From: Agrobacterium larrymoorei
GTDB taxonomy: Bacteria > Pseudomonadota > Alphaproteobacteria > Rhizobiales > Rhizobiaceae
Assembly (NCBI RefSeq): GCF_013322225.1
Contig: NZ_JAAMFB010000017.1
Location: 1 to 64,000 of the forward strand
DNA: 64,000 nt
Reading direction: 5' to 3'
Part shown: positions 28,079-39,579 of the stretch, piece by piece
How the letters are laid out: the number at the start of each line of letters is the position of its first letter
Position numbering within the stretch: the first letter of the stretch is position 1
Made by a program: the position numbers and the translations under genes
Notes under the pieces: generated by a model
What the model was told of the DNA's origin: nothing
Seen by the model: the letters and a program-made list of their open reading frames with translations, nothing else
Database searches by the model: none

Positions 28079-29269
28079 TCAAATATTGCCCAGCAGAACC
28101 CGGATGTGACTTTCCAATGAAAAACTTGCAGGTATGTCCATGTTTTTGCCTTCGACTTCACACAGCACTGCGTCTGCAAGCCGGTGCGCAAGTCCGAAAC
28201 TAACCTTGAAGCCGCCGGTCAGCGCAATAATCCGCGGATGATCTGGATGTGACCCGACCATGGGATCACGACCGATGGCCTTGGGCCGCAGGCCAGCCCA
28301 ACGCTCGATCACCGGAGCATGTTCGAGTACCGGAACAACGGCTCTTGCCTGCGCAATCAGGACGTCCAGCTTCTGATCCGTGCTGAAGGGCTCGTCAAAA
28401 TCCTCTTCGCTAGTGCTACCGATCGCCACCGTGCCGTCTTCATGTGGAATGATATAAAGCCCGTTCAGGAACACAACCGGCAACGACGGGTCGATATCCG
28501 CTTTCAGCAAAGCCGCCTGCCCTTTGACAGGCTGACCGATTGCGCGCTCCGTACCTGGAAGCAACGCTCCCGAGAGAAGGGGAAAGGATTCATATCCTGC
28601 AGCGATGATTGCCTTGTCGAAAGCAATCTGGCTTCCATCCTTCAGTTGGGCGACGCCATCGGTCAGGGAGGATAAAGTACAACCTTCCAGAACGCGCACA
28701 TGCTTTGCCGTTTTAAGCCTCGCGCCAAGCAGGGAAACAAACGCGCGAGGCGACACGCGCGCCGCCAACGTGTCATGCACGAAACCTGCCTCTCCGGCAT
28801 CGGCGCTCACCCAGCCATCGACCGGAGTACTATCCAGCACATGCCAGTGAAACCGCTGCCCTTGCTGGCTCCAGTTCGTCGTCGCCTCCCGCTCGTGGCG
28901 TTCGGCAATCGGTCGAAGATGCGGTTTTGGCAAAGGGATGATGCGTCCGCTTCGCCTGTAGCCTGCCGACAGGCCCGTTTCGTCTTCCAGCGCGCGGACT
29001 TCATGTTCCAGCGACAGAAGGGCATCGAACTGGAATTGCTTCTTGTCCGACCAGCGATCCGGCATATGCGGCATCAATGCACCGAGCAGTCCGCCACTAG
29101 CTCCGCCGCCAATTCGTCCGACATCGATCAGCAGCGTATCGATCCCCAGCCGCTCCGCCTTGACCGCCGCCCACAGCCCCATGATGCCGCCGCCGACGAT
29201 CAGCAAAGGCACACTGGATGGCAAAGATGATTGACCTGTCTGGCGGGGAAGACTATCGGCTTGAACCAT
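28079..29269 (-). CDS. DAO-family FAD oxidoreductase, possible stand-alone MnmC2
   Basis: The 396-residue flavoprotein has the dinucleotide fold VPLLIVGGGIMGLWAAVKAER with the second Gly-rich stretch GGGASGGLLGALMPHMPDRW, and the C-terminal LTGGFKVSFGLAHRLADAVL. It belongs to the D-amino-acid oxidase/glycine oxidase group. The GASG...ALMPH stretch resembles the FAD domain of bifunctional MnmC, and the gene sits head to head with MnmD, the other half of MnmC. An MnmC2 role (cmnm5U to nm5U in tRNA) is therefore plausible but inferred. The start codon overlaps the mnmD start on the other strand. Confidence 0.8.
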   Translation of the reverse strand: MVQADSLPRQTGQSSLPSSVPLLIVGGGIMGLWAAVKAERLGIDTLLIDVGRIGGGASGGLLGALMPHMPDRWSDKKQFQFDALLSLEHEVRALEDETGLSAGYRRSGRIIPLPKPHLRPIAERHEREATTNWSQQGQRFHWHVLDSTPVDGWVSADAGEAGFVHDTLAARVSPRAFVSLLGARLKTAKHVRVLEGCTLSSLTDGVAQLKDGSQIAFDKAIIAAGYESFPLLSGALLPGTERAIGQPVKGQAALLKADIDPSLPVVFLNGLYIIPHEDGTVAIGSTSEEDFDEPFSTDQKLDVLIAQARAVVPVLEHAPVIERWAGLRPKAIGRDPMVGSHPDHPRIIALTGGFKVSFGLAHRLADAVLCEVEGKNMDIPASFSLESHIRVLLGNI

Positions 29270-29996
29270 GACACATCCCGACGAAAACATGCCGGCACGC
29301 GCCGGCTCAAATATGCTGGATTGGCGAGAGGGCGATATGCCCTATTCCCTGGCCTTTGGCGACCATTTTTATTGTCAGAGGGATGGGCGACTGGAATGCG
29401 AACACGTTTCGCTGTCCGGGAACGGACTGCCTGATCGTTGGCATACGGTGGAAGGAACCTTCCGTATTGGCGAACTTGGCTTCGGTACCGCCCTCAATCT
29501 ATGCGAGACGTGGCGGCAGTGGAAGCTCTCGCGGCCAGCCGGTGGGCAGCTTCATTTCGTATCCTTCGAGCTTTACCCGATGAGCGCAAGCGAATTGGAC
29601 CGCGCTCTTTCGCATTGGCCGCAACTGGATGCTGAGCGCAAGGCTTTCGTCGCACAATGGCCTTCGCACCCGGAAGGCTGGATCGACATCACGCTGGACG
29701 AGCAGACGCGTCTGACCGTCTTTTGCGGGGATGCCATCAAGGGTATAGTCCAACGTACGGATACCTTCGATGCCTGGTATCTCGATGGCTTTGCTCCCTC
29801 CAAAAACCCTGACATGTGGTCGCTCGATATCATGTCCGCAGTTTTCGAGAAGACCGCTCCCGGCGGAACCTTCGCCACATTTGCGGCAGCAGGTTTCGTG
29901 CGGCGCAACTTGGGTGCGGCAGGGTTCACGGTCGAGAGAAGGCCGGGCTTTGCGGGCAAGCGCGAAATGCTTTGCGGCGTGAAGCCAGCTCCATAA
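29268..29996 (+). CDS. mnmD: tRNA 5-methylaminomethyl-2-thiouridine methyltransferase (MnmD)
   Basis: Stand-alone version of the MnmC1 domain, which methylates nm5s2U to mnm5s2U at tRNA wobble position 34. The 242-residue product has LDWREGDMPYSLAFGDHF, LSGNGLPDRW, the SAM-binding IGELGFGTALNL, VSFELYPMSASEL, DAWYLDGFAPSKNPDMW and GFAGKREMLCG, all family signatures. Two further in-frame ATG codons follow within 45 bp, and no strong ribosome-binding site picks between them, so the N-terminus is uncertain. A strong terminator follows. Confidence 0.9.
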   Translation: MTHPDENMPARAGSNMLDWREGDMPYSLAFGDHFYCQRDGRLECEHVSLSGNGLPDRWHTVEGTFRIGELGFGTALNLCETWRQWKLSRPAGGQLHFVSFELYPMSASELDRALSHWPQLDAERKAFVAQWPSHPEGWIDITLDEQTRLTVFCGDAIKGIVQRTDTFDAWYLDGFAPSKNPDMWSLDIMSAVFEKTAPGGTFATFAAAGFVRRNLGAAGFTVERRPGFAGKREMLCGVKPAP

Positions 29997-30005
29997 TCCA
30001 AACAA

Positions 30006-30033
30006 AAACGCCCGGATTTTCACCCGGGCGTTT
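30006..30033. terminator. Bidirectional terminator between mnmD and rhlE
   Basis: AAACGCCCGG and CCGGGCGTTT form a 10-bp stem with an 8-nt loop, flanked by A-runs and T-runs on both strands. It sits between two convergent genes. Confidence 0.85.
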
Positions 30034-30056
30034 ATCACTTTCAGATCGAAAAACGA

Positions 30057-31592
30057 TCAGCCACGCTTGCGACCGCGACCGGCGTTACCGGCGGGACGAC
30101 CTTGACCGGCAGGTGCGAAAGAGCCAGACTTACGGGCAGGACGGCCTTGGCCACCGCGATGATTGCGGTTACCGGCAGGCTTGCCTGCGGGCGCGCCTTC
30201 TACCTTCGTGCGCTTGAAGTCGGACGTGACTTCCAGATCGTTGTCACGCTCGACAGGCGCAAACTCACCGGCACGCTGGCCACGGAAGTCGCCATTGCGA
30301 CGTCCGCCCTCACGGTTGCCACCTTCTCTATGACCACGGGCCGGACGATCGCCATGCGCGCGCTCGCCACGTTCTCCGCCCTGACGACGACCGCCGTTGC
30401 CATTGCCGTTGCCACGACCGCCACGGTTACCGCTGCCACGGGTCGGGCTTGCAAGACCTTCTGGACGCTCGCCGGAGAGGACCGGGATTTCGATCTTCAT
30501 CAGCTTTTCGATATCATGCAACAGACGGGTTTCATCCGGCGCGCAAAATGCGATGGCGATACCGTCACGGCCTGCACGGGCCGTACGACCGATGCGGTGA
30601 ACGTAAGCATCCGCCACTTCCGGCAGATCGTAGTTGAAGACGTGGGTCACGGCAGGAATATCGATACCGCGTGCAGCAACGTCCGTTGCCACCAACACCT
30701 TGATCTCACCATCCTTGAAGCCCTTCAACGCGCGCTCGCGCTGGCCCTGGCTCTTGTTGCCATGGATGGAGGAAACCTTGAAGCCGACATGCTCGAGATG
30801 CTTGTAGAGCTTCTCGGCGCCGTGCTTGGTGCGCAGGAAAACAATAGCGCGGCCATCGGGATTTTCCGTCAGAGACTTCTTGAGGAGATCCGTCTTGTCG
30901 TTCTTGCCGCCAACGAAATGGACATACTGTTCGACCTTGTCGGCGGCCTTGCCCGGAGGCGTGACTTCGACCTTGGCAGGCTCCGTCAGATAGCTGTGCG
31001 CGAGTTCGGAAATCGCCTTCGGCATGGTGGCAGAGAAGAGCAGCGTCTGGCGCTTTGCAGGCACCATCTTCGAAATCTTGCGCAGGTCGTGAATGAACCC
31101 GAGATCCAGCATCTGGTCGGCTTCGTCCAGCACGAGATGCGTGACCTTGGAAAGCGAAATCGCGTTACGGGCAATCAGGTCCAGCAGACGACCGGGGGTC
31201 GCCACCAGAATATCCGGGCCTTTTTCCAGCTGAAGCTGCTGCTTGTTGATGGATGCGCCACCAACGACCTGGTTGATGCGCAGAGGCGTCTTGCGAACGA
31301 AGGCGCGAAGGCTCTCGCCGATCTGGTTCACCAGCTCGCGTGTCGGTGCAAGGATAAGGCAGCGTGTCGTGCGGTTTGCCGGACGCTCGCCATGCTTCAT
31401 CAGCATTTCGATGATTGGCAGGCCGAAAGCAGCGGTTTTGCCGGTGCCAGTCTGTGCAAGGCCGATGACATCGCGGCCTTCGAGCAGCAGCGGAATGGCC
31501 TTTTGTTGAATAGGAGTAGGAGTTGTATATCCAAGAGCCGTAACAGCAGCCACGAGCTTTTCGGAGAGGCCGAGTTCGTTAAAACTGGTCAA
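30057..31592 (-). CDS. rhlE: DEAD-box RNA helicase, RhlE type
   Basis: The 511-residue protein has the full helicase core in residues 1-370: Q motif with TPIQQKAIP, AQTGTGKT (I), PTRELVNQI (Ia), VATPGRLLD (Ib), LDEADQMLD (II, DEAD), SATMP (III), TDVAARGID (V) and HRIGRTARAG (VI). The C-terminal 130 residues are a low-complexity RGG/GNGN-rich tail that binds RNA. RhlE proteins act in ribosome assembly and RNA decay at low temperature. The start codon is TTG, with AAAGGCG upstream. Confidence 0.93.
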   Translation of the reverse strand: MTSFNELGLSEKLVAAVTALGYTTPTPIQQKAIPLLLEGRDVIGLAQTGTGKTAAFGLPIIEMLMKHGERPANRTTRCLILAPTRELVNQIGESLRAFVRKTPLRINQVVGGASINKQQLQLEKGPDILVATPGRLLDLIARNAISLSKVTHLVLDEADQMLDLGFIHDLRKISKMVPAKRQTLLFSATMPKAISELAHSYLTEPAKVEVTPPGKAADKVEQYVHFVGGKNDKTDLLKKSLTENPDGRAIVFLRTKHGAEKLYKHLEHVGFKVSSIHGNKSQGQRERALKGFKDGEIKVLVATDVAARGIDIPAVTHVFNYDLPEVADAYVHRIGRTARAGRDGIAIAFCAPDETRLLHDIEKLMKIEIPVLSGERPEGLASPTRGSGNRGGRGNGNGNGGRRQGGERGERAHGDRPARGHREGGNREGGRRNGDFRGQRAGEFAPVERDNDLEVTSDFKRTKVEGAPAGKPAGNRNHRGGQGRPARKSGSFAPAGQGRPAGNAGRGRKRG

Positions 31593-32025
31593 TTATATCG
31601 CCTTTCGGGGCGCCAAAACGCTTTTATCCGGTTCAGCCATGCTGTCCGGTTGTTCTGGCGTCAAGAACCCCGCGTGAATTGGGAACTTGTAGGTTGAAAT
31701 AACTTTCTGCGCTCAAGAACGGCGACCCGCGCCTATCTTGTATCAAATGCGCTTTTCCTTCTGCGTGCGTATGTTTTTCAGTGGACGCTGCAGCTCACGC
31801 GGCTGCCGAAGGTGAAAGCTTGTGGCGGGATGTGGGGGTTTTACGTCTGAAAGTCAAGCGATTGTTTCGCAAGGCGGATAAGCTGTCGGTCAAACTTTGG
31901 TTAAAAAAGCCTTAATAGATATTCCACAGCATGGTTTTCCTGTCACTTCTGCCGTAGTTTGTCATGGGCAATGTCGAGATGTGCTTCGTTTTCGAAAGTA
32001 ACATCAGAGTGAAGCGGAGAATGCT
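31593..32025. other. 433-bp divergent promoter region between rhlE and the sensor kinase
   Basis: No convincing gene. The sequence contains short A/T-rich stretches that could hold promoters for both flanking genes, as well as the 5' leader of rhlE, which in cold-inducible helicase genes is often long. No clear repeat or riboswitch was recognised. Confidence 0.45.
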
Positions 32026-34917
<2,892 letters not shown>

Positions 34918-34940
34918 ACGCCGGACGAAACATCCGGCGT
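34918..34940. terminator. Terminator hairpin after the sensor kinase
   Basis: ACGCCGGA and TCCGGCGT form an 8-bp stem with a 7-nt loop starting 1 bp after the kinase stop codon. The T-run is poor. It may serve both the kinase and the convergent DoxX gene. Confidence 0.6.
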
Positions 34941-34971
34941 CTTGAAGGTTTCGATTACGTCCTTGACAAGG

Positions 34972-35355
34972 TCAGCGCTTGTCTACCGAAAAGGCACCGG
35001 GGCCTGCGAAGACCAGATACAGGAAGATGAAGCAGAACAGGATGGCTGCATCGCCCTTGTTCAGCGCCGGGAAAAAGCTGCTTGGCGCATGTGCCATGAA
35101 ATAGGCAACCGCCATCTGACCGGACAGGATGAACGCGACCGGCCGCGTAATGAAGCCAACCAGAATCAGCAGACCGCCGACGAGTTCAAGAAGTGCTGCA
35201 ATCAGCAGCATGGGCGGCAGAGACCCCTCCATCTGGGATGCAGGGAAGCCGAAAAGCTTTTGCGTGCCGTGTTCGATGAAAAGAAGAGCGGCAATGATAC
35301 GCAAAGCAGCGAGTGCGTAAGGCTGGTATTGGGATAGTTTCTGAAGTTGCGCCAT
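34972..35355 (-). CDS. DoxX-family membrane protein
   Basis: A 127-residue protein with four hydrophobic helices. The DoxX pattern is clear: the N-terminal ALRIIAALLFIEHGTQKLFG, then MLLIAALLELVGGLLILVGF and FILSGQMAVAYFMAHAP. Family members are small membrane proteins linked to redox or thiosulfate chemistry in a few cases. The role here is unknown. It is convergent with the sensor-kinase gene. Confidence 0.88.
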   Translation of the reverse strand: MAQLQKLSQYQPYALAALRIIAALLFIEHGTQKLFGFPASQMEGSLPPMLLIAALLELVGGLLILVGFITRPVAFILSGQMAVAYFMAHAPSSFFPALNKGDAAILFCFIFLYLVFAGPGAFSVDKR

Positions 35356-35588
35356 GAATCGATGACCCCGTTGAAGTTATGAAACTCCGATAAATAATTA
35401 CCTTTCAGTCCAACAATCACGTTTCCGGCAACAAAACAGCCGAAACTAATAAACTAAACTATGAATAAATACATATGGTTGATAAGGGCTGCAGTTTAGC
35501 GCAGTGATTTCTCAGATGCAACCAAAAGTAAATTCCACGATCGATATTTTATATTGTGATTTCAACACTCTATTTCAGAAAAAGACGA

Positions 35589-36383
35589 TCACGCCGTCAG
35601 CCGAACGGCCTGCTGAACCGGTTGGAACGGCTGGAAGGTGATGTTGCCATCGACAATGGTGGCAACCGTGTTGGCAGGAATGGTGTCCCATCGCTCCCCG
35701 CCAGCGCCGAAGGGTTCGGAAGCAATCGCAATGCCGTCACCCATGTTCCGCCAGTATAGCGATGGTGGGCGGGCGTCGCTGGACCAGCGGAAAGCGTGCA
35801 TCGTATCGCCATCAGCGTGGATCGCACTGAAGCGGATGGGTTGATCGACCCCTGCACGGACCACCACGTCCATGCAAATCTCCAATGTTCGGGACAATGC
35901 ACCAATGGGATCGGCATCCAGCCCAAGCCCGGCTGCGATCAGGAAGATCGCTTCGCTATCACCGTTCCCGGCGCGCGAACAATAAACTTCGTCGGGGATA
36001 TGGGCCTCGATTGCGCGTTTTACCCTCTCGTAGCCACCGATCTGGCCGTTATGCATGAAGAGGTGACGCCCGAAACCGAAGGGATGGCAATTTGCCATGG
36101 AGACTCCGCCGGTCGTGGCAGAGCGGACGTGGGCCAGAAACATGCCCGCCCGAATCTGATGGCAGAGCGATGTGAGGTTTCTGTCTGACCATGCAGGCAG
36201 AATCCCACGATAGATGCCCGGCTCGTTGCGGTCGCCATACCAGCCTATTCCACAGCCATCGCCGTTCACCACCGTCTTTGCCTCACGAGCCGCGAGCGAC
36301 TGACTGATGAGCGAGCTTTCCGGCTCGATCAACAGAGAATCGAGCCAGACGGGAGAGCCGGAATAGGCCAGAAAACGACACAT
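35589..36383 (-). CDS. Class II glutamine amidotransferase (YafJ/EgtC-like)
   Basis: The 264-residue protein starts MCRFLAYSG, so Cys2 becomes the N-terminal nucleophile after removal of Met. NGDGCGIGWY, LAHVRSATTGGVSMANCHPF and FMHNGQIGGYERVKR supply the oxyanion hole and glutamine-binding loop of the class II (Ntn) fold. Members hydrolyse gamma-glutamyl amides; EgtC in ergothioneine synthesis and E. coli YafJ are relatives. No egtB or egtD is near. The start follows GAAGGTG; a much longer upstream frame is rejected because Cys2 must be N-terminal. Confidence 0.9.
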   Translation of the reverse strand: MCRFLAYSGSPVWLDSLLIEPESSLISQSLAAREAKTVVNGDGCGIGWYGDRNEPGIYRGILPAWSDRNLTSLCHQIRAGMFLAHVRSATTGGVSMANCHPFGFGRHLFMHNGQIGGYERVKRAIEAHIPDEVYCSRAGNGDSEAIFLIAAGLGLDADPIGALSRTLEICMDVVVRAGVDQPIRFSAIHADGDTMHAFRWSSDARPPSLYWRNMGDGIAIASEPFGAGGERWDTIPANTVATIVDGNITFQPFQPVQQAVRLTA

Positions 36384-36417
36384 GCAATCACCTTCGACAA
36401 GGTCAGAGTGCGTGGTT

Positions 36418-36438
36418 AAACGCCCAATCTGGGCGTTT
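36418..36438. terminator. Terminator after the L,D-transpeptidase gene
   Basis: AAACGCCCA-ATC-TGGGCGTTT, a 9-bp stem with a 3-nt loop, 10 bp beyond the transpeptidase stop on the minus strand. Confidence 0.7.
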
Positions 36439-36447
36439 ATAAGAATG

Positions 36448-37068
36448 TCACGCCTGAATGACCACCACGCGAGCGCCGACAGGAACACGTTCGTAAAGAT
36501 CGACGATGTCGTGGTTGAGCATGCGGATACAGCCGCTCGACATGGCATGACCGATCGACTGCGGCTGATTGGTGCCGTGCAGGCGGAACATGGTGTCGTT
36601 ACCACCGCGATAGAGATAAAGCGCACGCGCACCGAGTGGATTGTTGGGCCCGCCTGGCAGACCGCCCGCATATTTCAGGTTCCGCTCCGGCTCGCGGCGG
36701 ATCATGTTCGCCGTTGGCGTCCATGTCGGCCATTCTGCCTTGCGGCCTACATAGGCGTCACCGCGAAGCGCAAGCCCCTGGCGACCGACACCAACGCCGT
36801 AGCGCATCGCGCGACCGTTGCCCATGACGTAATACAGGCGGCGCGCTGGCGTATCGACCACCACCGTTCCAGCCTTATGGCTCGTCACATATTCCACTTC
36901 CTGGCGGCGAAGCTCCGGCTTGATCTTCTCCAGCGACATGGCAGGCATCGGAAATCTTTCTTCCGGCAGCGCAGCATAGTTCTGCCGCTGGCTGGCTGGA
37001 TTTATACTAGCGCAGCCTGCCAGAAAAAGCGGAAGCCCGAACAGGACACCACGACGCGAAATAGACAT
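36448..37068 (-). CDS. L,D-transpeptidase lipoprotein
   Basis: A 206-residue YkuD-domain protein that would form 3-3 cross-links or attach proteins to peptidoglycan. It begins MSISRRGVLFGLPLFLAGC with a lipobox LAGC (Cys19), so it is a predicted lipoprotein. The catalytic motif is HGTNQPQSIGHAMSSGCIRM, that is H-G-T...S-x-G-C-I-R with the nucleophilic Cys. The RRELN-like PGGPNNPLGARALYLY segment is typical of Rhizobiales paralogues, which carry many of these enzymes. GGGGGTAAT precedes the ATG. Confidence 0.93.
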   Translation of the reverse strand: MSISRRGVLFGLPLFLAGCASINPASQRQNYAALPEERFPMPAMSLEKIKPELRRQEVEYVTSHKAGTVVVDTPARRLYYVMGNGRAMRYGVGVGRQGLALRGDAYVGRKAEWPTWTPTANMIRREPERNLKYAGGLPGGPNNPLGARALYLYRGGNDTMFRLHGTNQPQSIGHAMSSGCIRMLNHDIVDLYERVPVGARVVVIQA

Positions 37069-37327
37069 ATTACCCCCACAGGTGAATCTCTCGATTAACA
37101 AGGGGTATAATTTTATGGTTAACAAACCCCTAATGTGAGCTTGCGAAGATTAACACGCGGCGCGACTTGAAGGGCCGCCAGCCAAGACTTTCGATCTACG
37201 GGAAAAAGTGTATTCGAAATGGCTATTTTTAATCAGAAATGGTAGTTCTCACGGGGCAAACGCTGTTTGGTTAACAATGTTTGTGTAGAAATTCGAACCT
37301 TAAGTTTCATTTCTGCAGGGACAAGTC

Positions 37328-39289
37328 ATGACCCAGTCCAGTTTGCACGATGCCATCGTGACGGACCAACTTCTTGCCGTTCGCAAGACGGTCGCGATCT
37401 CCATTCCCGTCAATGTCGCCCTTGGCATTGCTTCACTTCTCGTCGCGTTTCATGCGGGGAAAGGCTTGGAGGGCGTTCTATGGTTCATCCCGTCCGCGCT
37501 CATCAACATCATGCGGCTGGTATTGTGCCACATGTCGATCCGGTCGCCGGAGGGCACAGAGCAGACAGTGCCAAACGCGCTGCTGGGCGTGGATGGCCAT
37601 CTTCAGGCACATTGGATAACGGCGATGATTTCCGGCATCATCTGGGCCTTCATTCCCATCCTTTGTGACTGGTACACCTCACCGCAGACCCTTTTCTACC
37701 TGACGGTCGTCTGCGGTATCACCGCAGGCGCCGCCACACACGGTTTTGCCTATGCCCGCATTCCATTCAGCTTCATCATCCCGCCGCTGTCATCCGTCGT
37801 CATTTGCCTGATCGTCGCTGGAGGCTTTGAGCGCTATATTCTGGCTGGAACAGTGCTCATCTATCTCGCGGCCCTCATCAGAGGTATCCGCGTGGGGGAA
37901 ACTCTCGTCATCAACGACAGCCGCCTCAAGAACGAGGCGACAGCCCTTTCCCGCTCACTCGAATTGGCCCATCAGCAGAAAACGCTGTTTGCGCAGGAAA
38001 TGCAGCGAAGAGCAATTCGCGATCAGTTGACCGGCCTCCTGAATCGGCATGGCTTCACTGAAAAAGTCGAGCAACTGACCGCATCAGGCACGCACGGCAC
38101 ACTCATGCTGCTTGATCTGGATGGCTTCAAATCCGTCAACGATGCCTTCGGCCACAAGGCAGGCGATCGTGTTCTGGTGGAAGTAGCGCGCCGCCTTACC
38201 GAAGCCGTCGGCGACCAGGCAACGCTGGCGAGGCTCGGCGGTGACGAATTTGCAATATTGCTCGACAGCCGTTTGAGCGACGAGGACGCCGAAGTTCTGG
38301 CAACCCGGCTGATCACGACGATTTCCATTCCCTTCTACAAGCTTGATGCAGGGCGCGTCGGTGCCAGCGTCGGCGTCTATCTTGGGGATGTCAGCGACAT
38401 AGACGAAATGATGGTCTATGCCGACACCGCGCTCTATGCGGCGAAAAAAGAAGGCCGCAACCGCTTCCGCCTGTTCGATGACGGCCTTCGCCGAAGAGCG
38501 CAGATGAACCGCGATGTCGAGCGCGATCTGCCGAACGCGCTGGCAAACGAAGCGCTACAGGTCTTTTATCAGCCCATTATGTCCGACTACGGAAGAACAC
38601 TCGACGCTTTCGAGGCGCTTCTTCGCTGGAAGCACCCCAAGCACGGCTGGATATCGCCGTTGGAAATCGTAGCCGCAGCGTCCGCAACCGGATTCTCTGA
38701 ACCGCTTCTACGCTTCATCATGCGAGACGTGGCGCTAATGGCGCTCACGCTCCGCTCCGTCAATGCTGCAGATGTTCGAATAGCGGTGAACATTTCTCCG
38801 CGTGAACTGGTACAGCTTGCCGTCGATGACCTGATCCTCACGAAGCTGGAAAACTTTGGCGTTTCGGCTTCCGTGCTGGAACTGGAAATAACCGAGGAAG
38901 CCGCCATCAATCCGCGGCTCGTGCAGGAGAAGCTGACGAAACTGTCGAACGCCGGTGTCCGTCTGGCAATAGACGATTTCGGCACCGGCTACTCTTCGCT
39001 TGGCACGCTACAACAGCTCCGCGTCGACCGGGTAAAGATCGACAAGAGCTTCGTCACCGGCACCACGCTCTCTTCCAGTTCGCTGGTGGATGCCGTGTTG
39101 CGCGTTTCCCATGCCTACGGTTTCGATGTGGTCGCCGAAGGTGTGGAAACTGAAGAGGACCTGAAGACGATGCGCGCGCTGGGCTGCTCGCTGATGCAAG
39201 GCCACCTGTTTTCTGAGCCGATGCCGAAGGACAAGGCGATTCTCTGGCTGGAAAACAGCAACGGGACAAAGCCTGACCGGCGGAATTGA
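37328..39289 (+). CDS. Membrane GGDEF-EAL cyclic-di-GMP enzyme
   Basis: The 653-residue protein has an N-terminal membrane module of about five helices (residues 20-185), a short coiled region, a GGDEF domain with an intact GGDEF at 304-308 and DQLTGLLNR upstream, and an EAL domain with EALLRWKHP (Glu429), VNISPREL, ELEITEEAA and IDDFGTGYSSL. Both active sites look complete, so it could make and break c-di-GMP. No RxxD product-inhibition site was identified with certainty. It stands as a single gene. Confidence 0.93.
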   Translation: MTQSSLHDAIVTDQLLAVRKTVAISIPVNVALGIASLLVAFHAGKGLEGVLWFIPSALINIMRLVLCHMSIRSPEGTEQTVPNALLGVDGHLQAHWITAMISGIIWAFIPILCDWYTSPQTLFYLTVVCGITAGAATHGFAYARIPFSFIIPPLSSVVICLIVAGGFERYILAGTVLIYLAALIRGIRVGETLVINDSRLKNEATALSRSLELAHQQKTLFAQEMQRRAIRDQLTGLLNRHGFTEKVEQLTASGTHGTLMLLDLDGFKSVNDAFGHKAGDRVLVEVARRLTEAVGDQATLARLGGDEFAILLDSRLSDEDAEVLATRLITTISIPFYKLDAGRVGASVGVYLGDVSDIDEMMVYADTALYAAKKEGRNRFRLFDDGLRRRAQMNRDVERDLPNALANEALQVFYQPIMSDYGRTLDAFEALLRWKHPKHGWISPLEIVAAASATGFSEPLLRFIMRDVALMALTLRSVNAADVRIAVNISPRELVQLAVDDLILTKLENFGVSASVLELEITEEAAINPRLVQEKLTKLSNAGVRLAIDDFGTGYSSLGTLQQLRVDRVKIDKSFVTGTTLSSSSLVDAVLRVSHAYGFDVVAEGVETEEDLKTMRALGCSLMQGHLFSEPMPKDKAILWLENSNGTKPDRRN

Positions 39290-39579
39290 AACTGCAGGAT
39301 TGAATTCCCTTATTGCGTAGTGGCACCGACAATCTTGCCTGCGCCTAAACTTTAGGCATCTGCGCTTCTGCGGAACAGAAAAAACTCACTTATCAGCTCA
39401 GGGACGCGCTGAACCTTTTCTTCTTTGCCGCATTTCCAGTCGATCGAAGCGAATTCGCTTTAATTTGCATCAGTTTGCGGGGAACGGGAGCATTCAAAAA
39501 ATCTCTGGCGCGAACTGTGCATGCTTCTTGCATTGCTGATGACGTTGTATTCAAATGTATAAAAATGGGGAACCCGAAG

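Noticed and set aside
30102-31697. 531-residue plus-strand frame opposite rhlE
   Set aside because: Longer than the helicase itself but purely antisense to conserved helicase motifs.
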